A DNA stretch of 64,000 nucleotides from Candidatus Mycolicibacterium alkanivorans (GTDB lineage: Bacteria; Actinomycetota; Actinomycetes; Mycobacteriales; Mycobacteriaceae), in NCBI RefSeq assembly GCF_022760805.1, contig NZ_JAIVFL010000001.1, forward strand, positions 1,860,001 to 1,924,000, in the 5' to 3' direction. Shown here in pieces: positions 48,085 to 56,764 of this stretch. The first letter of the stretch is position 1. Every line of letters begins with the position of its first letter. The notes below the pieces were generated by a model that saw only the letters and a program-made list of their open reading frames with translations, had not been told where the DNA came from and did not search any database. Made by a program: the position numbers and the translations under genes.

Positions 48085-48648
48085 CCGAGCTCGATGACGC
48101 TTCGCTGGCTGCCGTCCACGCCTCCCCGGGTGCCGGGCCGCACCCAGCACCAGGTCCGAGGGCGAGGTTTCCGGGGTACATCGTGCCGAGCAGTGTCAGA
48201 TAACCGGTGGGGTGGGAGCTGACTCTCAGCGGCGGCGCAGCCAGTCACCGAAGGACAGCCGGAAACCCGGCGGGTTGGCATGCAGGCCGAGCCGGCTGCA
48301 GCTGTGAACGTGCACAGCAGTAAACGACGTGGGGGATTGCAGAGCTACCTCGCGCTCGGGATGGCGGGCGGGCCCTTCCGTCGCCATTGGCTAAGTCCTC
48401 ACTGCGTCATGTGATGCTGGCCCGAGCCCTGCGCCCGGATCAAGTCAGCTAACTCGAACTATAACATCATCGGGAGTATCGGTGCAGTCCACAGGCTCAC
48501 TGTTCGACGGCATTGCATCTGCCCGGCTACCGGGTAGCATGAATAAATGCTGGTCAGGCGGTCGCCTCGTGGGGGTGGTGACGGGTCGTGCAGCGACTTG
48601 CGCCAAACTGTGTGGGAGGGGGCAGCGGAGAACGGCTGGCAACGTCTG
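48085..48648. other. Intergenic stretch without a supported gene
   Basis: These 564 bp hold several short open frames on both strands, none with a recognisable domain, steady codon use or ribosome site. The M. tuberculosis locus has a PE gene about here, but no PE-like sequence is seen. A 13-bp palindrome CGTCTG-T-CAGACG (48643-48655) marks the right end, at the stop of the decayed oxidase gene. Confidence 0.5.
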
Positions 48649-49498
48649 TCAGACGGTCACGCGAACACCACCCCGGGGTTGAGGATTCCGCCCGTGCCCG
48701 CAACCGCTCATGGTCGCGCCCTCAACCACTGCCAGATCGCGCGCCCGGCGCAGAAATTCCGGCATCACCGCCCCCGGCACCACGACGTCGACGATGTCGT
48801 CGACACCCAACGCCTTGGCTGTAGTCGGCGCCGCCGACATGAACGAACCCACGATGTTGACCGCCTCGGGCGGGAACGGCTCGGAGATGAACTGCGACTG
48901 GAACTTCCAGTTCGCTGGTTCGTGGTCGGTCGGGATCTGGAACCCGGTCGTAGATGTCGGCCCAGTTCGCGTCCTTCGTCGCGACGTCGGGTGTGCCGAC
49001 CGACAGGATCGGGGCCAGCATCTGCATCGCCTCGGCCTCTGACCCGGCGGTGAGCGCGCCGACCAAGCATGACCTCACCGCGGCGAATCTCGAGTTGGCT
49101 GGTGAGGCGATTGTCCGTGTACGGGGCCCTGCTCTGCCACGCGTCGAACACCGCTGGCAGGTCGTCGAGGCCGGGCCACCTCGCGGTGATGTTGGTGGCC
49201 TGCGTCAGGGGGTGGATCGCGTACGTCAGTGACGTGACGACGCCGAAATTGCCGTTGCCCGCACCACGTAGCGCCCACAGCAGATCCGTGTTGTTGTGCT
49301 CGTCGGCGACGAGGTTGTCCGATGCCATGCCGAATCGGCGGGTGAGGAGGCCGAAGCCGCATCCTGCGTCTCGGCGCAGAACACCACCGCTTCGGGACGG
49401 CTGGAGAACAATTGGTTCCAGCCGGCGCTGGCCTCCGGGTAGTCCGGATCACCCTGCCGGACAACATGACCCGTCAGTGAGTCAGTGTTCGAAGACAT
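48649..49498 (-). pseudogene. Decayed FAD-linked oxidase (berberine-bridge type)
   Basis: The start at ATG 49498 overlaps the end of the permease gene. The N-terminus (GHVVRQGDPDYPEASAGWNQ, then PEAVVFCAETQD) is typical of FAD-linked oxidases. About 80-100 residues of the FAD domain are then missing, and the sequence resumes in another frame at GFGLLTRRFGMASDNLV, then NTDLLWALRGAGNGNFGVVTS. Two more frame changes follow, at about 49065 and 48930, before NWKFQSQFISEPFPPEAVN and a tail ending at TGA 48649. An intact member would be about 450 residues and would carry the C-terminal BBE domain; this one cannot be functional. The N- and C-terminal parts align with the same family, so it is one gene in decay. 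Confidence 0.75.
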
Positions 49499-50620
49499 CG
49501 ATGTCGCCGGGTTCAGTGTCCAGTACTTCGCGGTTCGAGACGAAAAGGTACGCGAAGTAGAGCCCGCCGAGGAGCAGGATACCGAGCGCGATGAAGGCCG
49601 CCGTGCGTGCCTCCGGGGGCGAGATGAGGATGGCCACCACGATCGCCGACCACACCAAGGCGCCAATGGCGACCGGCATCTCGAACCGGCCGATGTCGAA
49701 GGCATCCTCCTGGCGTCCCAACCGCTTTCGCACCGCCAGGTAGAGCACGATGATTCCGCCGTAGAGGACTGCTCCGGTGAGACCGCCCACCGTGAGCAGC
49801 ATCAGAAGCGCGTTGCCGGGCAGTGCGATCATCAGGATGGTTCCCAGCACGACGATCAGGACCGTCGCGGGGATCGGGGTGTGCGTGCGGGGACTCACCC
49901 GTTGCATCAATTTGGGCGCCGGGAAGCGGTCGTCGCGCGCCATCGCGAAGACCATTCGCGCACAGGTGGCCAGCGTGACCATCCCGGCCCCGAAGAAGGC
50001 GATCACGATCGCCACCAGCAGCGAGCGCTCCACCACCACACCCAGTTGGTCGTGCAGGATCATCGCGACGGGCGAGTTGGTGGCGGTGGCAGCGGGAATG
50101 TCCTTGATGGCGATGGTGAGCGCGACGGCGAACACCATGCCTAGAAGGCCCGCCGCGACAACCGATCCCACGATCGCGCGCGGCACGCTGCGGAACGGGT
50201 CCTTCGCTTCCTCTGCCATGTTCGCCGCGGGGTCGAAGCCGACCAGCGTTGCGATACCCATGATCATCGCCGCCATCAGGCCGCCACCGAGAGAGAAATA
50301 GTCGGGAGCCCCATCAGCGATACCGCGAGAGGTGAGATTGCTGGCCGAGCCCTCGCCGGTGACCACCACTGCTATGAAAAGCGCGATCGTGTCTGGCCGA
50401 CCGCCACGACGGGCCACAGCCAGATGCCGACCGGTCCGGCGTCCTGCAAAACGTCGTCGTAGGTTCCGAAGATCCCGACCGCGACGGAGATGAACGCGAA
50501 CGACACCGCGAAGATCTGGAACGATCCCAGCGTTCGTTTGAGTTCCGGTTCGTAGCCGCCGTCCTCGTACAACTCGTCGGCATCGGGTGCGTTCGGCGAA
50601 ACTTCCGTCATCTCGGGCAT
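49482..50620 (-). pseudogene. APC-superfamily amino-acid permease with an internal deletion
   Basis: From ATG 50620 the first about 78 residues are intact: a cytoplasmic start (PEMTEVSPNAPDADELYEDG) and the first helix ending AGPVGIWLWPVVAVGQ. Immediately after, near 50390-50400, the frame changes and the sequence jumps to IALFIAVVVTGEGSASNLTS, which in whole permeases lies some 150-180 residues later. From there to 49482 about seven helices follow in one open frame, including GFDPAANMAEEAKDPFRSVP, the well-kept loop of this family. Helices 2 to 5 are lost, so transport is not expected. The downstream 311 codons could be read from an internal start, but make no full transporter. Confidence 0.78.
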
Positions 50621-50695
50621 CCCGCCGTCGCTGCCTGCGCCGCGACAGATGTTTTCAACCTAGCCGTGCGGCGAGCCGATTATCGGAGTATTCGG

Positions 50696-51796
50696 CTACC
50701 CGGCGCCCGCGGCGATCGCCTGGTCGACTTCGAGGGCCCGGCCGGCCATCTCGGCGTGTGACGTGTCCAGTTGCTCGGCCTGGTCTTCATCGGCCTTCAT
50801 CAGCGCATCGATGTCGAAGCCGGCCATCTCGTGGATGCCCATGTCGATGAACGCCTTCTGCACCTTCGGACCCCACAGCCCGATGTCCTTGACAATCGGC
50901 ACAATCCGGCTGAACAGGTGTGAACGGAACTGGATCATCAGCGGCGAGTGATCCACCCACTCGGCACACTCCTCGACGTCGAGACCGAGCGTCTCGAAGA
51001 CCTCCTCGCCGCGGAACCGGTCGCGCATCAGGTAGCAGGCCTCGACGACGAACTCCTCACGCTCGTCGCGCTCGGCGTCGGTCAGTGCGGAGTAGTAGTC
51101 CTTCAGCGAGATTCGGCCGAAGGCGACGTGCCGGGCCTCGTCCTGCATGACGTAGGCGAGCAGTTGCTTGGTCAGCGATCCCTCGGGCGCCAGATCCCGC
51201 TGCACCCCGAAGGCGGCGAGCGCGAGCCCCTCGATGAGAACCTGCATGCCGAGGTATGGCATATCCCAGCGTGAGTCGCGCAGGGTGTCGCCCAGCAGCG
51301 CGGTGAGGTTCTTGTTGATCGGGTAGACCATTCCGACCTTTTCCTGGAGGAAGCGGGAGAACGCCTCGACGTGCCGGGCCTCGTCCATGGTCTGGGTGGC
51401 GGCGTAGAACTTCGCATCCATGTCAGGGACGACTTCGACGATCTTGGCCGCGCACACCATCGCGCCCTGCTCGCCGTGCAGGAACTGCGAGAAGTTCCAC
51501 GCCGCGTTGTGCTGGCGGAACTCAGCGCGGCGCGATTCGTCCGCGGCGTCCCACGCCGGGCTGCCGAACAGCGGCTGGAACTCGTCGGGTACCCCTACTG
51601 GGTTCGTAGGGTCGACGTCCAAGGACCAGTCGATGCGCGACTGGGCGTCCCACTGCTTGTCCTTGCCCTTCTGGTACAGCGACAGCAGCCGGGCGCGCCC
51701 CTCGTCGTACTCCCACGTGAAGCGGGCGTCACCGACGCTGGGCACCTCCCACGAGTACGGCTCGGGTACTTGCGTGTACTTGTCCCGGGTGGTCAT
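50696..51796 (-). CDS. Di-iron ferritin-like protein (aminobenzoate-oxygenase-like)
   Basis: A 366-residue soluble, helix-rich protein. Two E-x-x-H iron motifs are visible: TMDEARHVEAFSRFL and QDEARHVAFGR. They are preceded by FLHGEQGAMVCAAK with the first ligand Glu, so a carboxylate-bridged di-iron centre is very likely. Relatives include oxygenases of the AurF and R2-like group; the substrate is unknown. ATG 51796 has AGGGG about nine bases upstream. A reading to ATG 51832 is possible but covers a symmetrical promoter stretch (GTCATATGAC; TGACG-TG-CGTCA). The tRNA-Lys gene lies upstream on the same strand. Confidence 0.83.
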   Translation of the reverse strand: MTTRDKYTQVPEPYSWEVPSVGDARFTWEYDEGRARLLSLYQKGKDKQWDAQSRIDWSLDVDPTNPVGVPDEFQPLFGSPAWDAADESRRAEFRQHNAAWNFSQFLHGEQGAMVCAAKIVEVVPDMDAKFYAATQTMDEARHVEAFSRFLQEKVGMVYPINKNLTALLGDTLRDSRWDMPYLGMQVLIEGLALAAFGVQRDLAPEGSLTKQLLAYVMQDEARHVAFGRISLKDYYSALTDAERDEREEFVVEACYLMRDRFRGEEVFETLGLDVEECAEWVDHSPLMIQFRSHLFSRIVPIVKDIGLWGPKVQKAFIDMGIHEMAGFDIDALMKADEDQAEQLDTSHAEMAGRALEVDQAIAAGAG

Positions 51797-51903
51797 AGCT
51801 GCCGCCCCTGCCAGGTCCGACCAGATAGTCATATGACGTGCGTCACAATACTTTCAGAGTTTGGCAGCGCCGTCAACGGTGGCGGGCGGCCCTGCGGTGC
51901 CCC

Positions 51904-51933
51904 AAAAACACCAAAATCCCCGCCGAGGCAGGG
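51904..51933 (-). terminator. Intrinsic terminator of tRNA-Lys
   Basis: On the minus strand CCCTGCC-TC-GGCGGGG forms a compact GC hairpin. It is followed by ATTTTGGTGTTTTT, a clear U-rich tail, 12 bp after the tRNA end. Confidence 0.7.
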
Positions 51934-51944
51934 AAGTGGTGTTG

Positions 51945-52017
<73 letters not shown>

Positions 52018-52148
52018 GAGAACCGCGACAGCGAGAATAACAGGCCAGCCGCCATGGGACGAAATCCCGGTCGCCACGAAGTCAGGGTGCCCTTAGACTG
52101 TTGCCAGACACTCCCAGCAATCCCACCGCAAGCGAGGTAGAGCGCCGT

Positions 52149-53366
52149 ATGGGGCAGGTCGGTTCGGCACACCGCCGGTGGTCTCGGACCCGGTTGGCGG
52201 TGCTCGCCCTGATACCGGCACTGCTGCTCGGCATGACCGCCTGCGACAACGACGCGGCGCCCGCTCCGGCGAAGGTCATCGCCGACAAGGGAACGCCGTA
52301 CAGCGACCTGCTCGTTCCGCAGCTGACGGCGTCGGTCAAGGACGGCGCCGTGGATGTCGCAGTCGACAAGCCGGTCACCGTGACGGCCACCGGCGGAGTC
52401 CTCGGGTCGGTGACGATGGTCAACCGGTCCGGTGAGCAGGTTGCCGGCCAGCTCAGCCCGGACGGCGTGACGTGGCAGACCACCGAGCCTCTCGGCTACA
52501 ACAGGAGCTACACCATCAGCGCCCAGTCGCTGGGCCTCGGCGGTGTCACCACCGAGAAGCTCACCTTCAAGACCTACTCGCCGGACAGCCTGACCGTGCC
52601 CTACCTGCTGCCCGGTGACGGTGAGGTCGTCGGCGTCGGACAACCGGTGGCGGTGCGGTTCGACGAGAACATCCCGAACCGGGTCGCCGCCGAACGCGCG
52701 ATCAAGGTCACCACCGACCCGCCCGTCGAGGGCGCGTTCTACTGGCTCAACAACCGCGAGGTGCGCTGGCGGCCGCAGAACTACTGGAAGCCGGGCACCA
52801 AGATCGACGTCGAGGTCAACACCTACGGCGTCGATCTGGGCGACGGGCTGTTCGGCCAGGAGAACCGGACGTCGCACTTCACCATCGGCGACGAGGTCGT
52901 CGCCACCGCCGACGATGACACCAAGACGCTGACCATCCGCCAGAACGGTGAGGTCATCAAGACCATGCCGATCTCGATGGGCAAGAACAGCACTCCGACC
53001 AACAACGGCGTCTACATCGTCGGGGACCGCTTCTCCCACATGGTCATGGATTCGTCGACCTACGGGGTTCCGTCCAACTCGCCCAATGGATATCGCACCG
53101 AGGTCGACTGGGCCACGCAGATGTCCTACAGCGGTATCTACGTGCACTCCGCGCCGTGGTCGGTGGGCAGCCAGGGTTACTCCAACGTCAGCCACGGCTG
53201 CCTGAACGTCAGCCCGAGCAACGCGCAGTGGTTCTTCGACAACACCAAGCGCGGTGACGTCGTCGAGGTGCATAACACCGTGGGCTCCTCGCTCTCGGGC
53301 ACCGAAGGCCTCGGCGACTGGAACATCCCGTGGGAGCAGTGGAAAGCGGGCAACGCCAACGCCTGA
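52149..53366 (+). CDS. ldtB: L,D-transpeptidase lipoprotein, LdtB/LppS type
   Basis: A 405-residue extracytoplasmic enzyme making 3-3 cross-links in peptidoglycan, the target of carbapenems. The N-terminus is basic, then hydrophobic ([17 protein letters not shown]), with Cys32 as a likely lipid-modified residue. Two Ig-like domains follow (about residues 50-250). The YkuD catalytic domain ends with IYVHSAPWS and [15 protein letters not shown], holding His349 and the catalytic Cys351. The C-terminus [17 protein letters not shown] is as in LdtMt2 (Rv2518c). ATG 52149 follows GAGGTAGAGCGCC. It fits the conserved gene order of the region. A GGCTCAG/CTGAGCC inverted repeat after the stop (53368-53395) may assist termination. 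Confidence 0.95.
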   Translation: MGQVGSAHRRWSRTRLAVLALIPALLLGMTACDNDAAPAPAKVIADKGTPYSDLLVPQLTASVKDGAVDVAVDKPVTVTATGGVLGSVTMVNRSGEQVAGQLSPDGVTWQTTEPLGYNRSYTISAQSLGLGGVTTEKLTFKTYSPDSLTVPYLLPGDGEVVGVGQPVAVRFDENIPNRVAAERAIKVTTDPPVEGAFYWLNNREVRWRPQNYWKPGTKIDVEVNTYGVDLGDGLFGQENRTSHFTIGDEVVATADDDTKTLTIRQNGEVIKTMPISMGKNSTPTNNGVYIVGDRFSHMVMDSSTYGVPSNSPNGYRTEVDWATQMSYSGIYVHSAPWSVGSQGYSNVSHGCLNVSPSNAQWFFDNTKRGDVVEVHNTVGSSLSGTEGLGDWNIPWEQWKAGNANA

Positions 53367-53399
53367 CGGCTCAGGACCCTCGCCCCAGCTGAGCCACGG

Positions 53400-53663
53400 A
53401 GTGAGGTCGTCGAAGCAGGTCGCTACATCCGCAAAGGGGCGACCTTCGTGTGCAAAGCGGTCTACGCGGGGGAGCTGGTCGTGTCCCGGATCGGGCGCAC
53501 GCCATACATCCATCGCGACGAGCTGGACCGGTTCATCGCCGACCGGATCGAGATCGGCGATGAGGCCCGGCGGCCGGGCATGGGCCGGAAGCCGGCTGCG
53601 GCGAAGGCGACCGGAAAGAAGGAGGCGGCTTCAATTGCAACGGCGGCGCGCCTGCGGTGGTGA
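53400..53663 (+). pseudogene. Excisionase-like DNA-binding fragment
   Basis: An open frame, continuous with the ldtB stop and without an upstream start codon, encodes VVEAGRYIRKGATFVCK and then VSRIGRTPYIHRDELDRFI. This is the pattern of the MerR-like/excisionase helix-turn-helix domain (wing and second helix). A basic Ala/Lys tail ends at TGA 53663. GTG 53448 is the only early start, and it cuts into the domain, so a truncated relic of a mobile element is likelier than a whole gene. It marks the left edge of an accessory island. Confidence 0.45.
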
Positions 53664-53678
53664 TGAAAGGAAGCCGGA

Positions 53679-54233
53679 CTACAGCGGCCGGCTGAGGCTC
53701 TCGGCCGCCGCGACAACAGCGGGGTGGTCGAGGTCGAGCCGCTGCAGTTCAACGAGCGTGGGCCGTTCCCAGCTGGCGATCACCGTCCAGGTCGGCCGGT
53801 GGAAGGACCACCACTGCACCGCTTGCCATTTCGGGCCGTCGACGGCCTCAGATCGCTGCGACCAGATGCGGTGCGCCCAGTCTGAGGTGATCGCCAGATT
53901 CCGGGCGACCACCTGCGTCGGCCGCAGCCCCAACTCCACCAGGCGGCGCGGATCGTCGAGGTCGCAGATACGTAGATCATCGGGCAGCTTGTACACCCCC
54001 AACGTCCTGCGCGAGCCGGGCACAGCGGGGAAATCGAACATCGAGTCGGTCCAGAGCGACAGATTTCCGAACGTCTCCCCGCAGGCGGCGTCAGCCTGGC
54101 GGGCCAGGTACCAGACGTAGTAGTCGGGGTGGTCGGCCCGACCGCCGCGCTGCGGGCGGTGCTCATACAACGGGTGTCCCGGCTTACCAGCCCCCGCCGC
54201 CTCGAGGAAGGGAAGGACCCGGTAGACCAGCAC
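53679..54233 (-). CDS. RES-domain toxin (MbcT-like)
   Basis: A 184-residue protein with the RES fold: VYRVLPF at the N-terminus, HRPQRGGRAD with the first conserved Arg, CGETFGN with the conserved Glu, and VQWWSFHRPTWTV with the Ser, in the R-E-S order. Toxins of this family break down NAD+ (MbcT, Rv1989c, is 186 residues). It starts at GTG 54233, directly after the stop of the antitoxin gene, so translation is coupled. The pair sits in an accessory segment next to an excisionase scrap, consistent with arrival by transfer. Confidence 0.85.
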   Translation of the reverse strand: MLVYRVLPFLEAAGAGKPGHPLYEHRPQRGGRADHPDYYVWYLARQADAACGETFGNLSLWTDSMFDFPAVPGSRRTLGVYKLPDDLRICDLDDPRRLVELGLRPTQVVARNLAITSDWAHRIWSQRSEAVDGPKWQAVQWWSFHRPTWTVIASWERPTLVELQRLDLDHPAVVAAAESLSRPL

Positions 54234-54659
54234 TCAGGCTGCACCGCCCCACATCTCGGCGTCGAGTGCCTCCAGGACCCGGGCGGGGCCTTCGGTGCGC
54301 AGCACATCGAGCGGTCGTGCGCCCCCGAGGAAAGCGTTGCCGCTTCCAAGCCAGACCAACGCCGACTCACCGCCCCACACCAGCCGCGCCCGCGCAAGAA
54401 TGTGTTCGAGATCAATGAGCGCCGGCGCGGCGGCCGGGCCGGGCCTCTCCTCACCTGATGCCCAACGGGAGGTCTGCGACGCGCTCACCCCGACCAGCCT
54501 CGCCAGTTCAGCCCGCGAGAACACCTCGGTCAGATACCCCACCCGCTGCGCCGACAGCGGATCATCCGCGGGGACTCGGCCCGCCTTCCTCTTCACCGGC
54601 GCGCCGGCCGCCACCCTTTTCACCGCGTGCTCGGTGGCGCCAGTCCTCTCGGTAGCCAT
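54234..54659 (-). CDS. Xre/MbcA/ParS-type antitoxin
   Basis: A 141-residue protein preceding the RES toxin on the same strand. Residues about 35-75 form a helix-turn-helix (FSRAELARLVGVSASQTSRW, then GEERPGP). The C-terminal half is the toxin-binding domain (DUF2384): FLGGARPLDVLRTEGPARVL, ending GGAA close to the toxin active site in related complexes. It should neutralise the toxin and repress the operon. A perfect 18-bp palindrome 33 bp upstream of ATG 54659 is the likely operator. Confidence 0.85.
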   Translation of the reverse strand: MATERTGATEHAVKRVAAGAPVKRKAGRVPADDPLSAQRVGYLTEVFSRAELARLVGVSASQTSRWASGEERPGPAAAPALIDLEHILARARLVWGGESALVWLGSGNAFLGGARPLDVLRTEGPARVLEALDAEMWGGAA

Positions 54660-54691
54660 GCCGCAACTCTACCCAATTTCCTCCGTGGGCA

Positions 54692-54709
54692 GCACCGGGA
54701 ACCCGGTGC
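54692..54709. promoter_or_regulatory. 18-bp palindromic operator of the toxin-antitoxin pair
   Basis: GCACCGGG-AA-CCCGGTGC is a perfect inverted repeat with 8-bp arms in the gap between the antitoxin start and the divergent secreted-protein gene. Position and symmetry fit binding of an Xre-type antitoxin dimer. Confidence 0.65.
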
Positions 54710-54787
54710 GGCGCAAAATGGGAGCGATCATCGCCGGCCAACCTCCACCGCAGATCGTGCCGAATGGATAGGAAAGGCGTGCAGCCG

Positions 54788-55612
54788 ATGACATCGCGAT
54801 TGCTACCCGTCGGGCGAGCGGTTGCCGCACTGTGCCTTGCAGGTGCCGTTTCCGGGGGGGTGTGGTGGCTCGCTTGGCCGTCCGTACCGACTGGCGCAAC
54901 CGAACTAGGAGGTCCGGCAATGACATCAGCACCGCCGCCACCGCCCGGGTGGTCTGTGAAAGAGATTGTGCCGCAGAGTGAGCAGGAGGCCCAGGACGCG
55001 ATCATCGGCCATCTCAAACGAACGCTAGCTGTCTTGCCAGCAGGGACTGTCGTCGATTGCACGGGTCATCCCAGTTCAGGCCAGACCGCGTGGTGTGACG
55101 ACGAGCCCAAGGATCCGAAGAATGCACCGGTGCACTTGCAGACAGTCGGGGATATCAAAGTGCCGGGTGACGTGGACCCGAAAGCCCTAATCACCAAAAT
55201 CGGTGAAACTTGTGTCGGCGGCGGGGTCGCGGATCAGGACGGTGCGGCCTGCGGTGGTACCGAACGGGCCGTACCGGATCGTGTCGCACAGGGCGATCTC
55301 GACGGTGTCGGTGTGGCCGTAGCGGGTCAGGGTGACCGGTCGCCAGTCGGCGTGTGCGGCGAGGTCGGCGGGGTGGCCGGGTCGGGGGTTGTCGATTCGG
55401 GGTTGGCCGACAAGCACGGACCGGCGGCACTAAACTACACAAATAACAAGTTCGGGGGACTTGCCACGATCAACATGACCGCGACGGCCCCCCACCGGGG
55501 GAATCGAGGCAGCGTCCGTGCGAAAACCTCAGTGCTACTTAACATTCGGTATCGTCATCGCGCTGGTGCCCGGAAGCCTCGTGTCGGCAACACCCGCCTC
55601 GGCGGACTGTGA
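54788..55612 (+). pseudogene. Secreted protein interrupted by a transposase fragment
   Basis: From ATG 54788 (AGGAAAGG upstream) the protein has a signal segment (VGRAVAALCLAGAVSGGVWW), then a mature part with two or more Cys (VVDCTGHPSSGQTAWCDD) and GDIKVPGDVDPKALITKIGE, as in small secreted mycobacterial proteins. From about 55200 the reading runs antisense through a piece of transposase (see 55187-55440) and turns into Gly/Val-rich nonsense. A tail NYTNNKFGGLATINMT after the piece may be what is left of the original end. The authentic gene was probably about 150 residues long. No function can be named. Confidence 0.5.
55187..55440 (-). pseudogene. Transposase fragment
   Basis: The minus strand encodes an open stretch of about 80 residues with RIDNPRPGHPADLAAHADW, RPVTLTRYGHTDTVEIALC and GPFGTTAGRTVLIRDP. 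The alternation of VTLTRYG and VxxVRDP-like strands resembles the core of DDE transposases of the IS4/IS701 kind. No start, no inverted repeats and no catalytic set are present, so it is a relic of about 250 bp. The assignment to a transposase is from memory of the pattern and is tentative. Confidence 0.35.
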
Positions 55613-55823
55613 CGGTGCCGGTTATGCAACGATCTGTGCGCAGGGCGACGTGCGCGGTGGCGGGCCTACCCCACCGCAAGCCGGCCCGGTCTACCCGGGC
55701 TATTGCTCCGATCCCTGGTATTGCGACGACGGATGGGATCTCGACGTCATCCTTCCCATCCCCCCAAACCGTCCAGGCGGTCCCGGTGGCCCTGGCCGAC
55801 CCGGCAGACCCGGGCGCGGTTGA
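55518..55823 (+). CDS. Small secreted proline/glycine-rich protein
   Basis: A 101-residue protein from GTG 55518. A signal peptide is clear (YLTFGIVIALVPGSLVSATPASA, cleavage near residue 29). The mature part has four Cys (DCDGAGYATIC, YCSDPWYC), then DDGWDLDVILPIPP and a Pro/Gly-rich tail ending RPGRPGRG. The layout is that of small exported mycobacterial proteins of unknown role. It lies 42 bp before the haemophore-like gene on the same strand. Confidence 0.65.
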   Translation: MRKPQCYLTFGIVIALVPGSLVSATPASADCDGAGYATICAQGDVRGGGPTPPQAGPVYPGYCSDPWYCDDGWDLDVILPIPPNRPGGPGGPGRPGRPGRG

Positions 55824-55865
55824 GCGCGCCATGTCCAACATCTACCTTCGTTAAGGAGCACCCGA

Positions 55866-56216
55866 ATGTTGTTGCGAAGCCTGATCGGCGCCGGCATCAT
55901 CGCCGGCGCAACACTCCTCGGCGGTGCGGCAACTGCCGCCGCCGACGAACCGAACTGCACGGCAGCCGATCTCACCCAGGTCCTGTCAGGCGTCAACGCC
56001 GGTATGTCGGTGTACCTCTTCACCCATCCTGATGTGAACGCCTTCTTCACCGGCCTCAAAGGCAAGTCCCGGGATGAGATGCGCACCGAGGTCGCCAACT
56101 ATCTACAGGCCAATCCTGACATTCGAGACCAGATAGAGGCCGTCAGGCGGCCGGCTGCCGACTTCCGGGCACGCTGCGACGCGCCCATGCCCGACGAGAT
56201 GGGCCCGATGAGTTAA
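55866..56216 (+). CDS. Haemophore-related exported protein
   Basis: A 116-residue protein with a signal peptide (LIGAGIIAGATLLGGAATAAA, cut near residue 26). The mature helical domain begins PNCTAADLTQVLSGVNAGM, then YLFTHPDVNAFFTGLKG, with HPDV as the hallmark of the mycobacterial haemophore (Rv0203-related) family, and pairs Cys near both ends. Such proteins bind haem outside the cell. Haem binding here is inferred from the family. AAGGAG lies nine bases upstream of ATG 55866. Confidence 0.82.
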   Translation: MLLRSLIGAGIIAGATLLGGAATAAADEPNCTAADLTQVLSGVNAGMSVYLFTHPDVNAFFTGLKGKSRDEMRTEVANYLQANPDIRDQIEAVRRPAADFRARCDAPMPDEMGPMS

Positions 56217-56334
56217 GCGGTCCCGGGCCTGCTTTCACAGTGTTGGTGCCGCCGAGGACATTGAATCCGGCGGCGTAGTTGCCGCCGGCCCCTCCTGCGG
56301 TCATGTGGTTGCCTCCGCTCAACACGTTGAGCAT
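56217..56334 (-). pseudogene. Fragment of a GGTNTV-type secreted protein
   Basis: The minus strand reads MLNVLSGGNHMTAGGAGGNY and then FNVLGGTNTVKAGPGPLN, a pattern seen in the middle of small exported mycobacterial proteins. It has no signal peptide and continues antisense into the haemophore gene. It is best read as a relic, with low certainty. Confidence 0.3.
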
Positions 56335-56430
56335 CGAGGGCGTGTCTCCCGTATGGCAAGGCGTTTACCAGCGACGATTAGCTGATGACGTGACTTGAAC
56401 TGTCACAGCGATCGAACGAACAAACGAAGA

Positions 56431-56530
56431 GACCACCGACGCGACGCGCCGGTGGTCCCATAACTGGCGATCCAGGTGGTCCCATCACCCTGGCAAAATC
56501 AGGTCACACTGGTCCCAAGCTCATGGGAAA
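56431..56530. repeat. Orphan terminal region of an insertion sequence (IS21-like)
   Basis: A perfect hairpin GACCACCG/CGGTGGTC (56431-56457) is followed by repeated GGTGGTCCCAT at 56451-56461 and 56475-56485, and TGGTCCCA at 56510-56517. Several spaced copies of one short sequence at an end are typical of IS21-family termini, to which the transposase binds. No transposase gene remains. The rest of 56335-56764 shows nothing I can support. Confidence 0.4.
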
Positions 56531-56764
56531 CGACAATGCCCTAGGGAATCCGGCTCCAGTCACGGCCGATGGCATCTGCCGCGAATTCGGTTGTTGCGGC
56601 GTCTGCTTAGTCCCGTCTTCATCGGGGACGAGCCGGTTCGATCGACGCGTTGGATCTCGCATGGCACGGAGTTGACGTATGTCGTACAAGTCGGCAGAGC
56701 AGCCCAATGGCGGGGGCGAGGGACGTCGGAGACGCGATCCACCGCGAGTTGCATGAGGGCCTGA

